Assembly: GCF_900496995.4 (NCBI RefSeq)
Contig: NC_044029.1
Location: 17,645,977 to 17,709,976, forward strand
Length of the DNA stretch: 64,000 bases
Source: Aquila chrysaetos chrysaetos
Lineage: Eukaryota > Chordata > Aves > Accipitriformes > Accipitridae
Direction: 5' to 3'
Shown: in pieces, positions 52,452 to 64,000 of the stretch
Numbering within the stretch: the stretch's first letter is position 1
How the letters are laid out: each line of letters begins with the position of its first letter
Position numbers and translations under genes: made by a program
Notes under the pieces: model-generated
Told to the model about the DNA's origin: nothing
What the model saw: only the letters and a program-made list of their open reading frames with translations
Databases searched by the model: none

Positions 52452-55400
52452 TTAGTTGCTCTCTGCTTTGTGAAAACTGACAGTAGGATAAGAAAGGGTC
52501 CCAGTGAAGGAATGGATAGGAGAGAGAGAAGCTGACTTCCCAGAGTTGCTGTCTGGCTGACCAGTGCTAACATACTCTCTATCTAATCATATCTGTAGCA
52601 GTGAACGAGGCGCCATATGTGACCACACAAGCAGGCAGGGCGCTATTTGGGGGAAAAGCCCAAGGAGAGCAGAGCAGCAGGAGACACAGCAGGTCAGAGA
52701 ATGTGTTGCTGTGGGGAAGGTAGGAAAGATGTAAAGCACAAGTGCCTAAGAAACCAGTCACAGCTTGTGCTGCAGCTTTGAGTACTCCAAGTGATGCTAA
52801 TGAAAGGTATTCTTGTCACTACTGTTATGCTATAAATCGCGTCTAATCACCCTGGTGGAGTGGACCACATATCTTATTTGGGTAGATTAAGTGAATTCTA
52901 TGCCATGACCCCCTGGTCTCTTGGCATGTGGTGACACCCAGCGTGGTCTTTCTGTGCACATGCAGAGGTCGAGGGTTCCTGATGTGAACTGACTGTCGTG
53001 GTGTGTCACCTAATGGGGAGGAGCAGCTCGGTTTTCAGGCAAAATAGCACTGGAAAGGGGCTGGTGGCCACCTGGCCTACTCCTCCAGCCTGCAGCCTGC
53101 CCTTGAAGGGCACTTGGGAGGAGGGGAATGCGGGCTCTGGAAGAGAGTTATTGTCCTTGGCAGTCTGTGCATGTCCTGTGGTCCGTAAGTTGCTCATCCT
53201 GTTATTGAATTAAGGCTGTCATGGTGTATATTTGATTCCCAATGAGAAAATGGGATAGTGGCTTTCTTACTCTTGGCAGTCAGAGAGAGTGTGATGAGCT
53301 GAGCTAATTGTCTGTGATGAATTGCTGAAGCTTTGAGTTCTTTAATTTGCATAAGCAAGAAGCATTAAAAAGGCACTCAAAAGGAAATTCCTGTACAGTT
53401 TCATCTGCTTTTAAATGGCTGGCTGATGGCAATGAAGTTAAGTGGTACGTTGTACTGTGATGCTTTCCTAAAGGATGTGGTAAAACATTCTCCAGATCCA
53501 ATCCAATCAGGGACAGATTTGGTTTGGTTTTGAGACCACAAAACCTGCAAGTAAGAGTTCAGGAATATTTTGAAGTGAATAACAACAATAGCAATCATGC
53601 AATTACCCAAAATAATCTTAAGGCTGATGGATAAGAGCTTAATCTTTGCTAACGTCCTGCATTTCTTCTTAATGTGAAGAGCTTTGAAGGAGGAGGAAAA
53701 AGGCATACTTAGCTCCAGTTAATTGAGTATGACGATCAGATGTGGAGAGAAAACTGTGTTCCGTCTTGGGAAAACACTAGCCATTTATGCATCGAAATAT
53801 CAATTTGAGATTTGTTTTTTTCATGAAACCCAAGAGAGAATCTATGCTAACCATGTACCTGGGACACATTGGAAATCCCCATACCTGTTGCAGGTGTCAT
53901 GCATCCAATGGATTGAATTGTTGATTCCCCCAGGAATGCTATGACTACCAGGCTATGGATTGCTTGGAGTCCCCTGTTTGCACCCCCTGCTCTGTGTATC
54001 TCTCTTTTGACCCTGTGCTTTCTGATGAAGGTTTTGTCCGGTTTGCCTCCCCATGCAGAATGATTTTTGGTAACTGCTGTATTTTGCTGGAAATTCTTTT
54101 GCCAGAAATTCTAAAGCCCAGCCTACCAGTGCCTTTGCAGATGGATAGCAAGGTCTAGGTAAGCTGCTGTGAACTGTCAACACCCCTTACCCACCTCACT
54201 TGCTAATGGCTGTTCTTTATCTGGTTTTTGCATGTTGGGCTGCCAACTGGCAATTTCTAGAAACTGTTTTATGTAATAGAAAGGTCTCATTTGGAAATTA
54301 TCACACTATCCATCTGAGTACTCAGCACATGCTGATGTCAGAGCCGCTGTGTCTGTAGTTTGCAGATTGGGACATTTATTTTTAGTTGTAATAATTTTTG
54401 GATCTGAATCTACTGGAGTGTTCACAGCAAGACTACTAAAGCTATCATGTGTTACTTGGTTTCCATGTGAACTTTATAAATTGATCTAGACTTTATAAAT
54501 TGACTCCGGTTGTTTTCAAAACAGGCCTATAGTTTAAATTTGCTGTCAGTGCTGCTCTTACTCTGGCAAAGAGCAATCTTGTCTCTTCTTTTGGTGGAAA
54601 GGCCTGCATTCTGAGGTGTGGCAGTTGACCCAGGAATGTGGGCTTTGGGTCCCCATTTGTGCCCAGGGCTTCCTTCTGTTATGTATGTACCTTTGATCTG
54701 TCTCTTCTTTCATGTGAGCGCTTGCGGTTCCCTGTCAGAGCAAATTTTCTCTCAGCTCAGCTGAGAAAGGGCTAGACCTGAGGTTGTGTTTCTTTTAAAT
54801 GAGAGCTACTGAAGAGCATTTGCTGTAAAAAGGAAAACTCTCAGAAGCTTCTTTTCCTTCCTCTTAAATGATGTGCGCAAGCAGCATTTAGATCAGCGTG
54901 AGCATCTGTAGTTGGAGTTTCTAAGATGAAGGTAACATTTCTCTTTCCAGTACTTGGAACCTCAAGACTGCTTTTTGTCATGTAATTGTCACCAATAGTA
55001 TCTGCTCCTGAATCAAAAAGATGCTTGTTATCCTACCAGCTGCTTGTAGCAGTTACAATTAAGTCTGCCCTAATTTCAAACAGTATCACTCATAATAAAG
55101 CAATACTCAGATTCATTCTGAAGATGCTGAGAAAATTGGATTCCTCATATGGCACTGTACTTCCTTGTGAGAGTTTCTTCGCTTCCTAAATAGTTTTAAA
55201 GTTGCTTATAGTATAATTACCTGCAATGTCTGCAGGACTGGAGTAAAAGAATTAGAGAGTGTAGTAGTGTAAATGGAGTGGGCCAAAATTGGTGTAAATT
55301 GGCATAAAACTCAGTTGACTTCTGTGGAGTTATACTGATTTACTGCAGGTGAGTGTGTGGCTTGGTATTTCAAAACAATGCTCGTGCACCGAAGCGTGCC

Positions 55401-56154
55401 TCTTTGTTGATTAATGTTACAAATCTGATAAACTTGGCAGAGTGGTTTTGCTGAATCAGGAGCGATGCTGCTGAATAATGTGTTAATCAAAGTGGCCTGG
55501 GCTAGATACAGCAAATTCCCATCTGCGGAATGCCCGCTGGCTTTCACAAAAACTCCGTGAAGCTTGCAGACTTGGAATCAGTGTGGCCTTTAACTGTTGA
55601 CCTTTTTTCACCACTGCTTTAATGCTGATTCTAATGTAGCCAAGGCACTTTCTGAGCACCTGAGGATGGTGTTGGCAAGCCATGAGCTGCCATGTAGGTT
55701 TTCTTTGTGTTGCTTGGGCTTTGCATGTTTGCTCATTGCATTAGTTCTCAGAAAAACCAAAATGTGCTTAGTGCTTTTCTGCTTTATAATTCATTATATA
55801 ATATAAATAATTGTGTTATCCTGATATATCAGCTCTTCTGCTAGCAAAACTGTCTAAATTTCTTACAAAAATTGCTGGTTGGTATCAACAGAATACAGGC
55901 TCCTTAGTTTTGTGCTGCAGCAGAATATCAGCCGTATTGCTCTCTTTTTTCCAAACTCATTTCATTTTTTTCTGAATTGAAGTGAGGTTAAACTCGGATT
56001 TGTCATCTTCTATATGTCATTCTTTTTGAAGCAGTTGTACAGTAATGAATGAAATTTTTATAATAGCAGAAATTGATTCAATCTGTTTTACACAGATCGG
56101 TTTCCACCCCGGTCGCCCGTGTCCCAGCATGGCTGTGTTATGGCCTATACAACT
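52452..56154. other. No recognisable feature
   Basis: AT-rich unique DNA. Short open frames only, with no domains or repeats recognised. Confidence 0.4.
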
Positions 56155-57158
56155 GTGGTTTGTGCTGTTTAACGTTAATGACCTGGATGATGGGGCACAG
56201 CGCACCCTCTGCAAGTTTGTAGATGAACACCCCCCCAAAAGAGGGGGTGTGGTTGGTAGACCTGGTGGGTGTGTTGCCATCCAGAGGGACCTCCACAGGC
56301 TGGAGAACTGGGCTGACGGGAACCTCGTGCAGTTCAGCAAGGGGAAGCACAAAGTCCTGCTCTGCGGCAGGGAAAAACCCCATGCCCCAGTATGTGCTGG
56401 GGGCTGACTGACTGGAAAGCAGCTTTGCTGAGAAGAAGGTTGGGGTCCTGGTGGACAACCACTTAGACCGTGAGCCAGCAATGTGACCTTGGAGCAAAGG
56501 CGGCGGCCAACAGCATCCTGGGTGGCATTAGAAAGAGCGTCACCAGCAGGTCCATCTTCTGCTCTGCTCAGCACTGGTGAGGCCACATGTGGAGTGCTGG
56601 GTCCAGTTCTGGATTCCGCAGTGCAAGAGAGACAGGGGCACACTGGAAAGAGTCCATCCAGCAAAGGACCATGAAGAAGATGAAGGGACTGGAGCATTTG
56701 ACCTAGAAGGGGAGGCCAGGAGAGCTGGGACTGTTCAGCCTGGAGGCGAGAAGGTTTGGGGGAAGCTTATCAATATAAATACCTGACGGAAGGAAGCACA
56801 CAAGATGGGGCCAGGCTCTTCTCGCTAGTGCCCAGTGACAGGACAAGAGGCAGAGGGCAAAAATGGAAATTCAGGAAATACCATTCAAACATAAGAAGAA
56901 GCTCTTTTTTTTTTTTAAATGGTTTTTGGGTTGGATTTTTTTTTTGTTTTGGGTTTTTTTTTTACTGTGAGGGGTAGTCAGAAACTGGCAGAGGTTGTCC
57001 AGAGAAGTCGTGGAATCTCCATCCTTGGAGATATTCAGAACATGATGGGACAGAGTCCTGGGCAACCTGCTGTAGCTGACGCTGCTTTGAGCAAGGGGCT
57101 TGGACTAGATGATCTCCAGAGGCCCCCTCCAGCCTCAGCATTTCTGTGATTCTGTAGT
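56155..57158 (+). mobile_element. CR1 LINE, ORF2 end and 3' UTR, plus orientation
   Basis: Decayed CR1 ORF2 C-terminal coding in several frames: NVNDLDDGAQRTLCKF, QRDLHRLENWADGNLVQFSK, then ALVRPHVECWVQFW-type sequence. The 3' end has CAGGCTCTTCTCGCTAGTGC, CTGGGCAACCTGCTGTAGCT and TTGGACTAGATGATCTCCAG. Poly-T and poly-A-like insertions near 56,906-56,963 and many indels show it is old. Confidence 0.85.
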
Positions 57159-60100
57159 GGGAACAGCGAAGCTGAATGATCACCCTGTGAGTAAAATCCT
57201 AGCATCTGATCTGCATTGTGGATCTGTTGTCTGCATTGCAGATTTTTGTTGCATTGTCCGCACACATCTGCTGGGTGGAACTCCCTCTAACATCAGTATG
57301 AAGTAGAGGTCTGCAGTGCAGATTGACAGCTGGGATTTTTCTCTGGAGCGTTTCCCCATCTGTGTTTGGGACAAACGAGGATAACGTATTTTGACTTTTT
57401 TCCTCTGTAAACCGAGTGTTTCGTGAGTTGAGTGTTCCACAGAGAAGTTTATTAAACGGCAAGCTTCATCTCCCAGTCCTCGAAAGAAAGTGGCACTGAG
57501 TTCACAGCTCAGATGATAGGAAAGAAGAAACTTCATGTGACAAGATACTAATACAGGTCCGCAAATGTAATTTAAATTTGTCTGAACAAGTTTCCTCGAA
57601 GAAGGGAGGGGAAGTGCAAATGACAAGAGACAACTTCCATAGAGAAGTAGTGAAAACTTTTTTATCAGTTCATTGTGAGTTGGGTAATGGTCTTAGTGAG
57701 ATTGTCTGTAGCCTTAGAAAGCATTAGTTCATTTCCAGGGTCAGCCAAATGCTTTGATCTGTTTTGAATCGAAGCCTGGTAACAGAGGTTGCTGCTTGTT
57801 GCTTCTGCAGAAGCATTTCTGGGGGTCCTGCTGAGCTTTCTCTAGGTCTTAAAAAATACTGCTTAAATATTGTTCTTTGCAGAGATACTAGGCTAAGGTG
57901 TCATCTATTTTTAACCAGTACTCTCTACTAATGTTGATGTCAACAGAGAACTTGGCCTAAAATACTACATGGGAAATTTTCTAGTGTATTTCCTCCAGCC
58001 CTGAGATAAGACGAAGCGATAGGAAAGCAAATAAGCCCGTTCTCTCATTAATCTTTCAGTTGCTGAATTTGTGTGTCTGTTGATGTGCAAAATGTGATTA
58101 TACTTTTCCTTTGTCTTGTCAAAGGTAAAGTCATCTTAATGACACTCCTCTGTCCACAGACACTTTATTGGGAACTACCTGTTAAATACTTTCAGTAGCT
58201 GGCTTCTAAAATTCTCTATTTTTGTTTGGTTTTGTTGGCCCAGGCACGGCCTCAGATGTGAGACCAGATTCTCTGCCAGTTTTATCCATGCAGTTTTATC
58301 AGAGTACCTGCCTTTAGCAGGGCTGTACCAGTATATGCCTAAGGCAACTAAGATGTCACAAGCTGAATGGCATTAGCTAATTGAGTGCAATTCAGATGGA
58401 GAGCAAGGTAGTCAATCAACCAGTTCTCTGTTCTCCTCTGAGTGCCTTCATACTTCTGTGGGAATTTCAAGGAATCTGGTGATAGAAACAAAGCACCAAA
58501 AGCTAACTTGACTCAAAATTTCAGATGGGTAGCATGAACAGCGACCATCTGTGTCTTTTTTTTTGAACAGGAGATATTTTCTGGAGAGGAGGTGAAAGAA
58601 ACAGGCTTGCTATGTGACCACATTGAGATAAACACTGGCTTTGTTGAACTCTGAGACAAAATGCTGGCTTTTGAGGGCCAAGTATGTGCAGTTTTCAGAG
58701 TAAGTCCCCATGGCTGTAGCTCTGGCTAGACAACTGCACCCATGTTCATGCTGTTTGACATCACCGGTACAGACAGGCTGAGTGCTGCGAGGGATGCTTG
58801 CTATTCCGTAGCACCTGACTACAGTCTGCCTAGTCTTGGTGAGCATTTGTGCCATACTTGACTTCTCTGTAACCATGCGGACCCCAGGGCCACCTCACTG
58901 TTACCTTTGTAAGTGGCCCTGCCCCATGTCCTCCTTGGCTGTTCTCTAGTGACCACGGAGGGATTATTTTTCAGTGGGATGTTACTAGCAAGACAGGAAC
59001 GGCAGGAGGGGTTCAGCTGTTTTGTCAGGGGACAGCCAGAGCTGCAGGTAAGAGAGCTGAGGTGTCGTGCGGTGACTTCCTCGTGGTCGTGGATAACCAG
59101 CTGGTTCACATGCAGGGGTCTAGCTCCTGTGCCAGTTTTATGTTGTGTGTGGGATTTCGTGTGATTTTGTTGTTGTTGTTGTTTTTGGGTTTGTTTTTTT
59201 TTTGGCGATTCTTCTTGAACCGAGGCCTGTCACCTCAGGCTGTTTCTGTCAGAGTGACACCAGCATCCCTGGGTAGGACTGGATTTGCAGGACTGGGCTG
59301 TGGGCTAAATGAGCTGGCAGAAAGTCTGGAGTAGTGCCAGGTCTGGGATGAGCTGCCCAGTCCAGGAGGAGAGGGTGGTGGTCATCATCCTCTGTCTGCA
59401 CTAAACTCGCATTACCTTGTGGCTTTCCTTGCTTGGCACCAGCCTGTTCAATGTCAGCATTGGAGCGTGCAGGTGTGTGAAACTACAGCCATCTGGCTTG
59501 TCCTCGACTTAGCAATGAAACTAACAGTCGCTTTCTGACAGAAGGCCATCCTTGGCTGGGCTGGGCATGTCCACGGGTTCCCTGTTGTGTAGCATCTACT
59601 GGAGGATAGTGTCCATTTGTGTGGCACTTGCCATTTTCCTGGGATGACTGCCATAAGCATTCCATTTATGCTAGTGTCACTGATCAAGTCTATGATTTCT
59701 GCGTGTTTTAGGGCTTTTGTGTGGCCCAAACTTGTAAGCAGTCCAGTCCCAGGTGTTAGTTTAGTCTTGTGAAGCCCAGTGGCAGTTACCTGATCAGAAA
59801 CCTCCTTGCTTGGTGCCCGTGTTGAGATGACATCATGACTGGTTACGGTGTGGCAGCATTGCATCTAGTTTTCTGGGTCACACTGGCTATAGCATCGTGC
59901 TGACCTGGCCATGTAACTACAGTGTTTTGGGCTATGCCTCTTCTCCAGGTGTACATTGACTAGTGATGCTTCAGGTGGCTTGGGTCCAGAAAATGCATCC
60001 AAACTACATATGAGTGCCGACTGGAAAGTGCATCAAAAGCCCACTATTTTCAAAGCGTTACTGCTTGTTGAACAAAGGCTGGGTGCCTTGCTGCAGCCTG

Positions 60101-63100
60101 GGCAGTGTGGACATATGGCCAACTTAGCCCACAAAGTGTCTTTGAGAAGATAGTCTCAATAGAACTGATGGAGAGTTTAGAGAGGATCACTGAGTTCATT
60201 TTATAGCTATTTCCTGAAATTTCTTCTCAGGTTTATTCTTCTTGGTCATATAGTCTTCAAATGAAACTCTTCTTTACGGGAAAGAAAAAAAAAAATTCTG
60301 GCTCTGTCAGGCAGCATGGATTATAAAAGGAAATAACCCAACTGTATATTTAGAAGCATGCAAGTGAATGTCTCGTAGCTAAACTTAATATAAAGGTACA
60401 GCTAATTGGAAGTAGTATGTTAACACAGAGAATAATGGTGTACTTATTTCCCATTTCACAAGGTAGAAAATAGACTTCAGTTAAATGAAATTGCAATGAA
60501 AATCATAATTATTTTGTTGTATTTCTGAGGAAGAAAGTAAACCTTGGAAATTTCTCAGGTGATTTTGGAACTTTCTTCTATTGTGGGTGTTCTTTCAACT
60601 TTAAAACATTTTCATCAGAATTTTTTGATGCCTGTAAAAATAGGAATAATGTAGGAGACTAGCAATATTAGGTAAACAATTGCCAATTAAATCAATCTCA
60701 CCGTTAAAACACAATATGAAAATGTACACTGCAAAGCAGCATGAAAAAAATGCGTAGAAAAATGGTAATGCGTGATTTTCAGAATAATGTGCTTTGTGTT
60801 TTTTACATCCCTGTTTAGTGGTTTGTCATAGTCCTTACCAGACAGTCATGTAAGGAGCCAGCTTTGCAAAGGACCTTCCTTGCAACACTGTCCTTGGGAT
60901 GCCTAGTTTGTGACAGCAAAAATGGGAATGCCATGGAAAGGAAAATGAGGAATGAGAGTAGATGGATGGTTTTCCGTGTGTGTGCATGTGTAGGTAGGGA
61001 GAGCCCTGGACCATTTCATGAATGTCAGACCAGGATCCTGCTGAGAGATGCTGGTGGTCCTGCAGGATAACTCAGCCCCGGGTTGTCTTCCTTCTTCAAG
61101 TGCTCTGTCTGTGAGAAGCCTGAAAAAGGTGGCAGATGTTGGAAAAGCAGGGTGTGTGGTACCAAGTACCTGCTTTTTTTACCCTGATAGGAGAGTAGGA
61201 TTTGTGGCCTGTCACAGACTGCAAGCCTGCTTTCGTCTCTAGTGTCAGCAAGTGGAAATTTTGCTCCTTCCAGGGCAATATCCTAGGTTGAGACCTATGA
61301 ACACACTGCAACAACTCAACCAGGTGGGAAGCCTGAAACCATACTGAGGGACAAAACTTAGCTGCTAGAAGAAGCATTAGAAACTGGCAGTGCAATTTGT
61401 CATGAACAGGTCCGGTGAGGAACCCGCTATGTTGTGCCCATCTCTGAGGAGATGCAAAACCCACAGCTGAATACTAAGCAAAAGGGGGGAAAAAAGAAGG
61501 AAGACGAAAAAAAACAAGCAGCATCGTTTGGAGGAAAAGCACGTATTTTTCACTCTCATGTAGAATACAGGAAGTTGGTTTCAAAAGTTTTGTTGTTGTC
61601 ATTACCTTCTTGATACGAGTAGTTCATGCTGCTACAGGAGAATCCCAATTAAAACTGATGACGGTGTGAGGGTAGCGTCCATGGTAGGGGGCAGTGCATT
61701 CCCCTCTGTCTGTGTTGGCTTGCAGAGCCTCGCTCCTTACTGAGGGAGGTGGGCTGCCACACCGCTCTGAGCAGGAGGCGGGTGATTTTGATGCTGAAGG
61801 TCATGCCCAGCTCCTCTTTCATGTGCCACAGGTCTGTGACTAGCTGAATGAGTGTAGCTGCCCCTTATGGGATAAGCAACGGGAGATCAAGAGGGCTGTT
61901 TTTCTGTGGCTCTACAAAAGCTGTGGACAAGAGGACGCGAATGACAGAGGAGTGATAGCCTCTCGGATAAGCAAGACCTCTACGCAGTGGTCTAATGTTT
62001 AGTTGTTTATCTGACCAGTGGGTAACTGGAATGTTGTCAAATGGCAGATTAAAACCCTAAAAACGTGCACTGCTGACCATCCTTTTATCATTCGTTGCAA
62101 GTAACCGATGGGGGTAGGGATCCAAGAAGTCCGTTTTTGTTTCCCCGTTGTTCAGTTTCAGAGTGAAATCAGGAATAACTTTAAGTGAGAGTCAAATGGA
62201 CTCCAAGCCTGAGATGAAACTAAATACAGGACGGAGACTCTGACCTTGTCTATCCAACAAAAATAGCAGTGATTTAGAGATCAGTTTATGAACTTATTGC
62301 TTGCATCTATTTAATTTAATTCAGTAACTGATGTGTGGCAGCATTCCCTTTCAAGCACACCTGGGTGGAGGAAGATGTTATCATGCCAGTTTCAGGCACT
62401 CATGCAGCAGCAGGAAATCATGAATAGATTAGCTGTTGTTTTCTTCCTTCCTTCCTCTCGAATGAACACCTGAGTAAGGCAGAGGGGCATCTTTCCACAC
62501 TGTCATTCTCTGTATTTCTTTTTCGTCAGCCTGTTTCCAGTGTATTTAAATTTTGTGCAGAAGGGATGGCTTGCCCATGACACCTGACTGATGGTTGTTC
62601 TCTCATTTGGCCCTTGTCATGGCAGAAGCAGGCGTACTGTGATTGCTTTACTCACCACGTTAGGCTATCAACCAGCATTTGTTGATCACTTATGCGCTTG
62701 CAGATTTGAAGTTGTCATTCTTTCCATTTGCCACAGTTCTCTTTTCTTTTTTCTTTTTCTTTTTTTTTTTTTTTTTTAAAAGCCTCTGGCACAGGACACA
62801 GCCCTCGCTATACTTTAAGTAATGTTCTCTGCACCCTTCCCAAAATTCGTCATGACTGTTATTCAAGAAAGCAAAGAAGGGTTCAATGAACAACACTGAG
62901 ACAGTAAAGAATGAAGTCCTGTCAGTTTATATTTCATGGATGGCATTTTTAAAATTCCTAATTAATACCGCAACCTTTTCTCATTTCAGTTGTTGGCAAT
63001 AGTTTTGCTGTAGCCCAGTGTAAATTTACTGTTCTCAGGCAAGAGAGGAGCCCTGTTGGTGGGAGAATTGTGCGGGTGGTGTAACACAGAGAGCTTCCAG

Positions 63101-63203
63101 CTCACCTTCCTGTTATTCAGATGCCAGAGTCTGTGATCAGTTATATACAGCAAGTTGCCTAGATTTGTGTTTCACATTTTGGTGGCACTTGCAAGATACC
63201 TAC
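57159..63203. other. No recognisable feature
   Basis: AT-rich unique DNA with short open frames only. Simple repeats include a GTT run near 59,168-59,182 and a T-rich tract at about 62,745-62,777. Confidence 0.4.
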
Positions 63204-64000
63204 AGAATCATAGAATCATAGAATCATTTAGGTTGGAAAAGACCTTCAAGATCATCGAGTCCAACCATTAGCCAAGGCCACTAAACGATGTCCTGAAGTA
63301 CCCTGTCCACTCGCTTTTTGAGTATCTCCAGGGATGGTGACTCAACCACTTCCCTGGGCAGCCCATTCCAATGTTTGACAACCCTCTCATAAAAAAAATT
63401 TTTCCTAATACCTAACCTAAATCTCCCTTGCCTCAACTTGAGGCCATTTCCTCTTGTCCTATCTCCAGCCACCTGACAGCAGAGACCAACACCCACCTCA
63501 CTACAACCCCCCTTTCAGGTAGTTGTAGAGAGCGATAAGGTCTCCCCTCAGCCTCCTCTTTTCTAGACTGAACAGCCCCAGTTCCCTCAGCCGCTCCTCG
63601 TAAGACTTGTGCTCCAGGCCCCTCACCAACTTGGTTGCCCTCCTCTGAACACGCTCCAGCAGCTCAATGTCTTTCCTGGAGTGAGGGGCCCAAAACTGAA
63701 CACAGGACTCGAGGTGCGGCCTCACCAGTGCCGAGTACAGGGGAACAACCACCTCCCTGCTCCTGCTGCCACACTATTTCTGATACAGGCTCGGATGCGA
63801 TTGGCCTCTTGGCCACCTGGGCACACTGCTGGCTCCTACTCAGCCGGCTGTCAACCAGCCACACCAGGTCTTTCTCTGCTGGGCAGCTTTCCAGCCACTC
63901 TTCCCCAAGCCTGTAGCGCTGCATGGGGTTGCCGTGACCGAAGTGCAGGACCCGGCACTTGGCCTTGTTGAACTTCATACAGTTGGCCTCAGCCCATCGA
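63204..64000 (-). mobile_element. CR1 LINE ORF2 end and 3' tail, minus orientation, cut by window edge
   Basis: The plus strand begins with the CR1 tail microsatellite (AGAATCATAGAATCAT), then TTAGGTTGGAAAAGACCTTC. Minus-strand ORF2 coding is readable as [17 protein letters not shown], then [36 protein letters not shown] and [20 protein letters not shown]. The pieces fall in three frames, so the reverse-transcriptase polyprotein is frameshifted and dead. It is the best-preserved CR1 in the window. Confidence 0.92.

Noticed and set aside
63204-64000. Intact host gene with RT-like C-terminus
   Set aside because: The pieces lie in three frames, and the 3' tail microsatellite identifies a dead CR1 LINE.

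Overview
The window looks like avian nuclear DNA. The best evidence is repeats typical of bird genomes: several CR1 LINE 3' ends, including one with the short AGAATCAT tail repeat, LTRs ending in the GGGGTTAAACCAC motif common in birds, and a spliced, GC-rich vertebrate gene. No bacterial or plasmid features are seen. The species cannot be named. The high density of endogenous retroviruses (ERVs) would fit a repeat-rich region such as a sex chromosome or subtelomere, but that is inference.

Layout. 1-790: decayed retroviral gag fragment. 3.6-4.1 kb: solo LTR. 4.6-5.5 and 8.4-10.2 kb: two CpG-dense blocks carrying degenerate CGGCT/AGCCG pentamer arrays in opposite orientations. Between them (6.2-8.2 kb, minus strand) lies the 5' end of a class II (betaretrovirus-like) ERV: LTR end, tRNA-Lys-type primer site and broken gag. 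10.4-10.7 kb: CR1. 11.6-16.4 kb, minus strand: a spliced ARHGAP20-like gene with a split PH domain and a RhoGAP domain, with splice sites readable exon by exon. 16.7-17.1 kb: CR1. 19.6-20.1 kb: CpG island. 24-28 kb: two CR1 tails, a TATA-like motif and a GC-rich tandem repeat of about 170 bp. 28-37 kb: AT-richer DNA with one solo LTR.

37,314-43,287: a complete class I (gammaretrovirus-like) provirus on the minus strand with 537-bp LTRs, a GTGCC target duplication, a perfect tRNA-His primer site, gag, pro-RT, an unusual Cys-rich frame and a deleted env. RNase H and integrase are missing. The two LTRs differ at only 2 positions although the body carries many disabling changes. The element therefore probably moved in trans as an already defective, non-autonomous copy.

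43.6-44.5 kb: another LTR. 45.3 kb: one unplaced exon-like segment. 51.9-52.4 kb: a second copy of the 34.5-kb LTR family. 56.2-57.2 and 63.2-64.0 kb: longer CR1 copies. The remaining DNA looks like unique intergenic or intronic sequence.

The only cellular gene recognised with confidence is the ARHGAP20-like gene. Its RhoGAP domain carries Gln where the catalytic arginine finger is expected, so it may be a pseudo-GAP or scaffold. The most novel candidate is the Cys-rich, membrane-anchored reading frame between RT and env of the young provirus.
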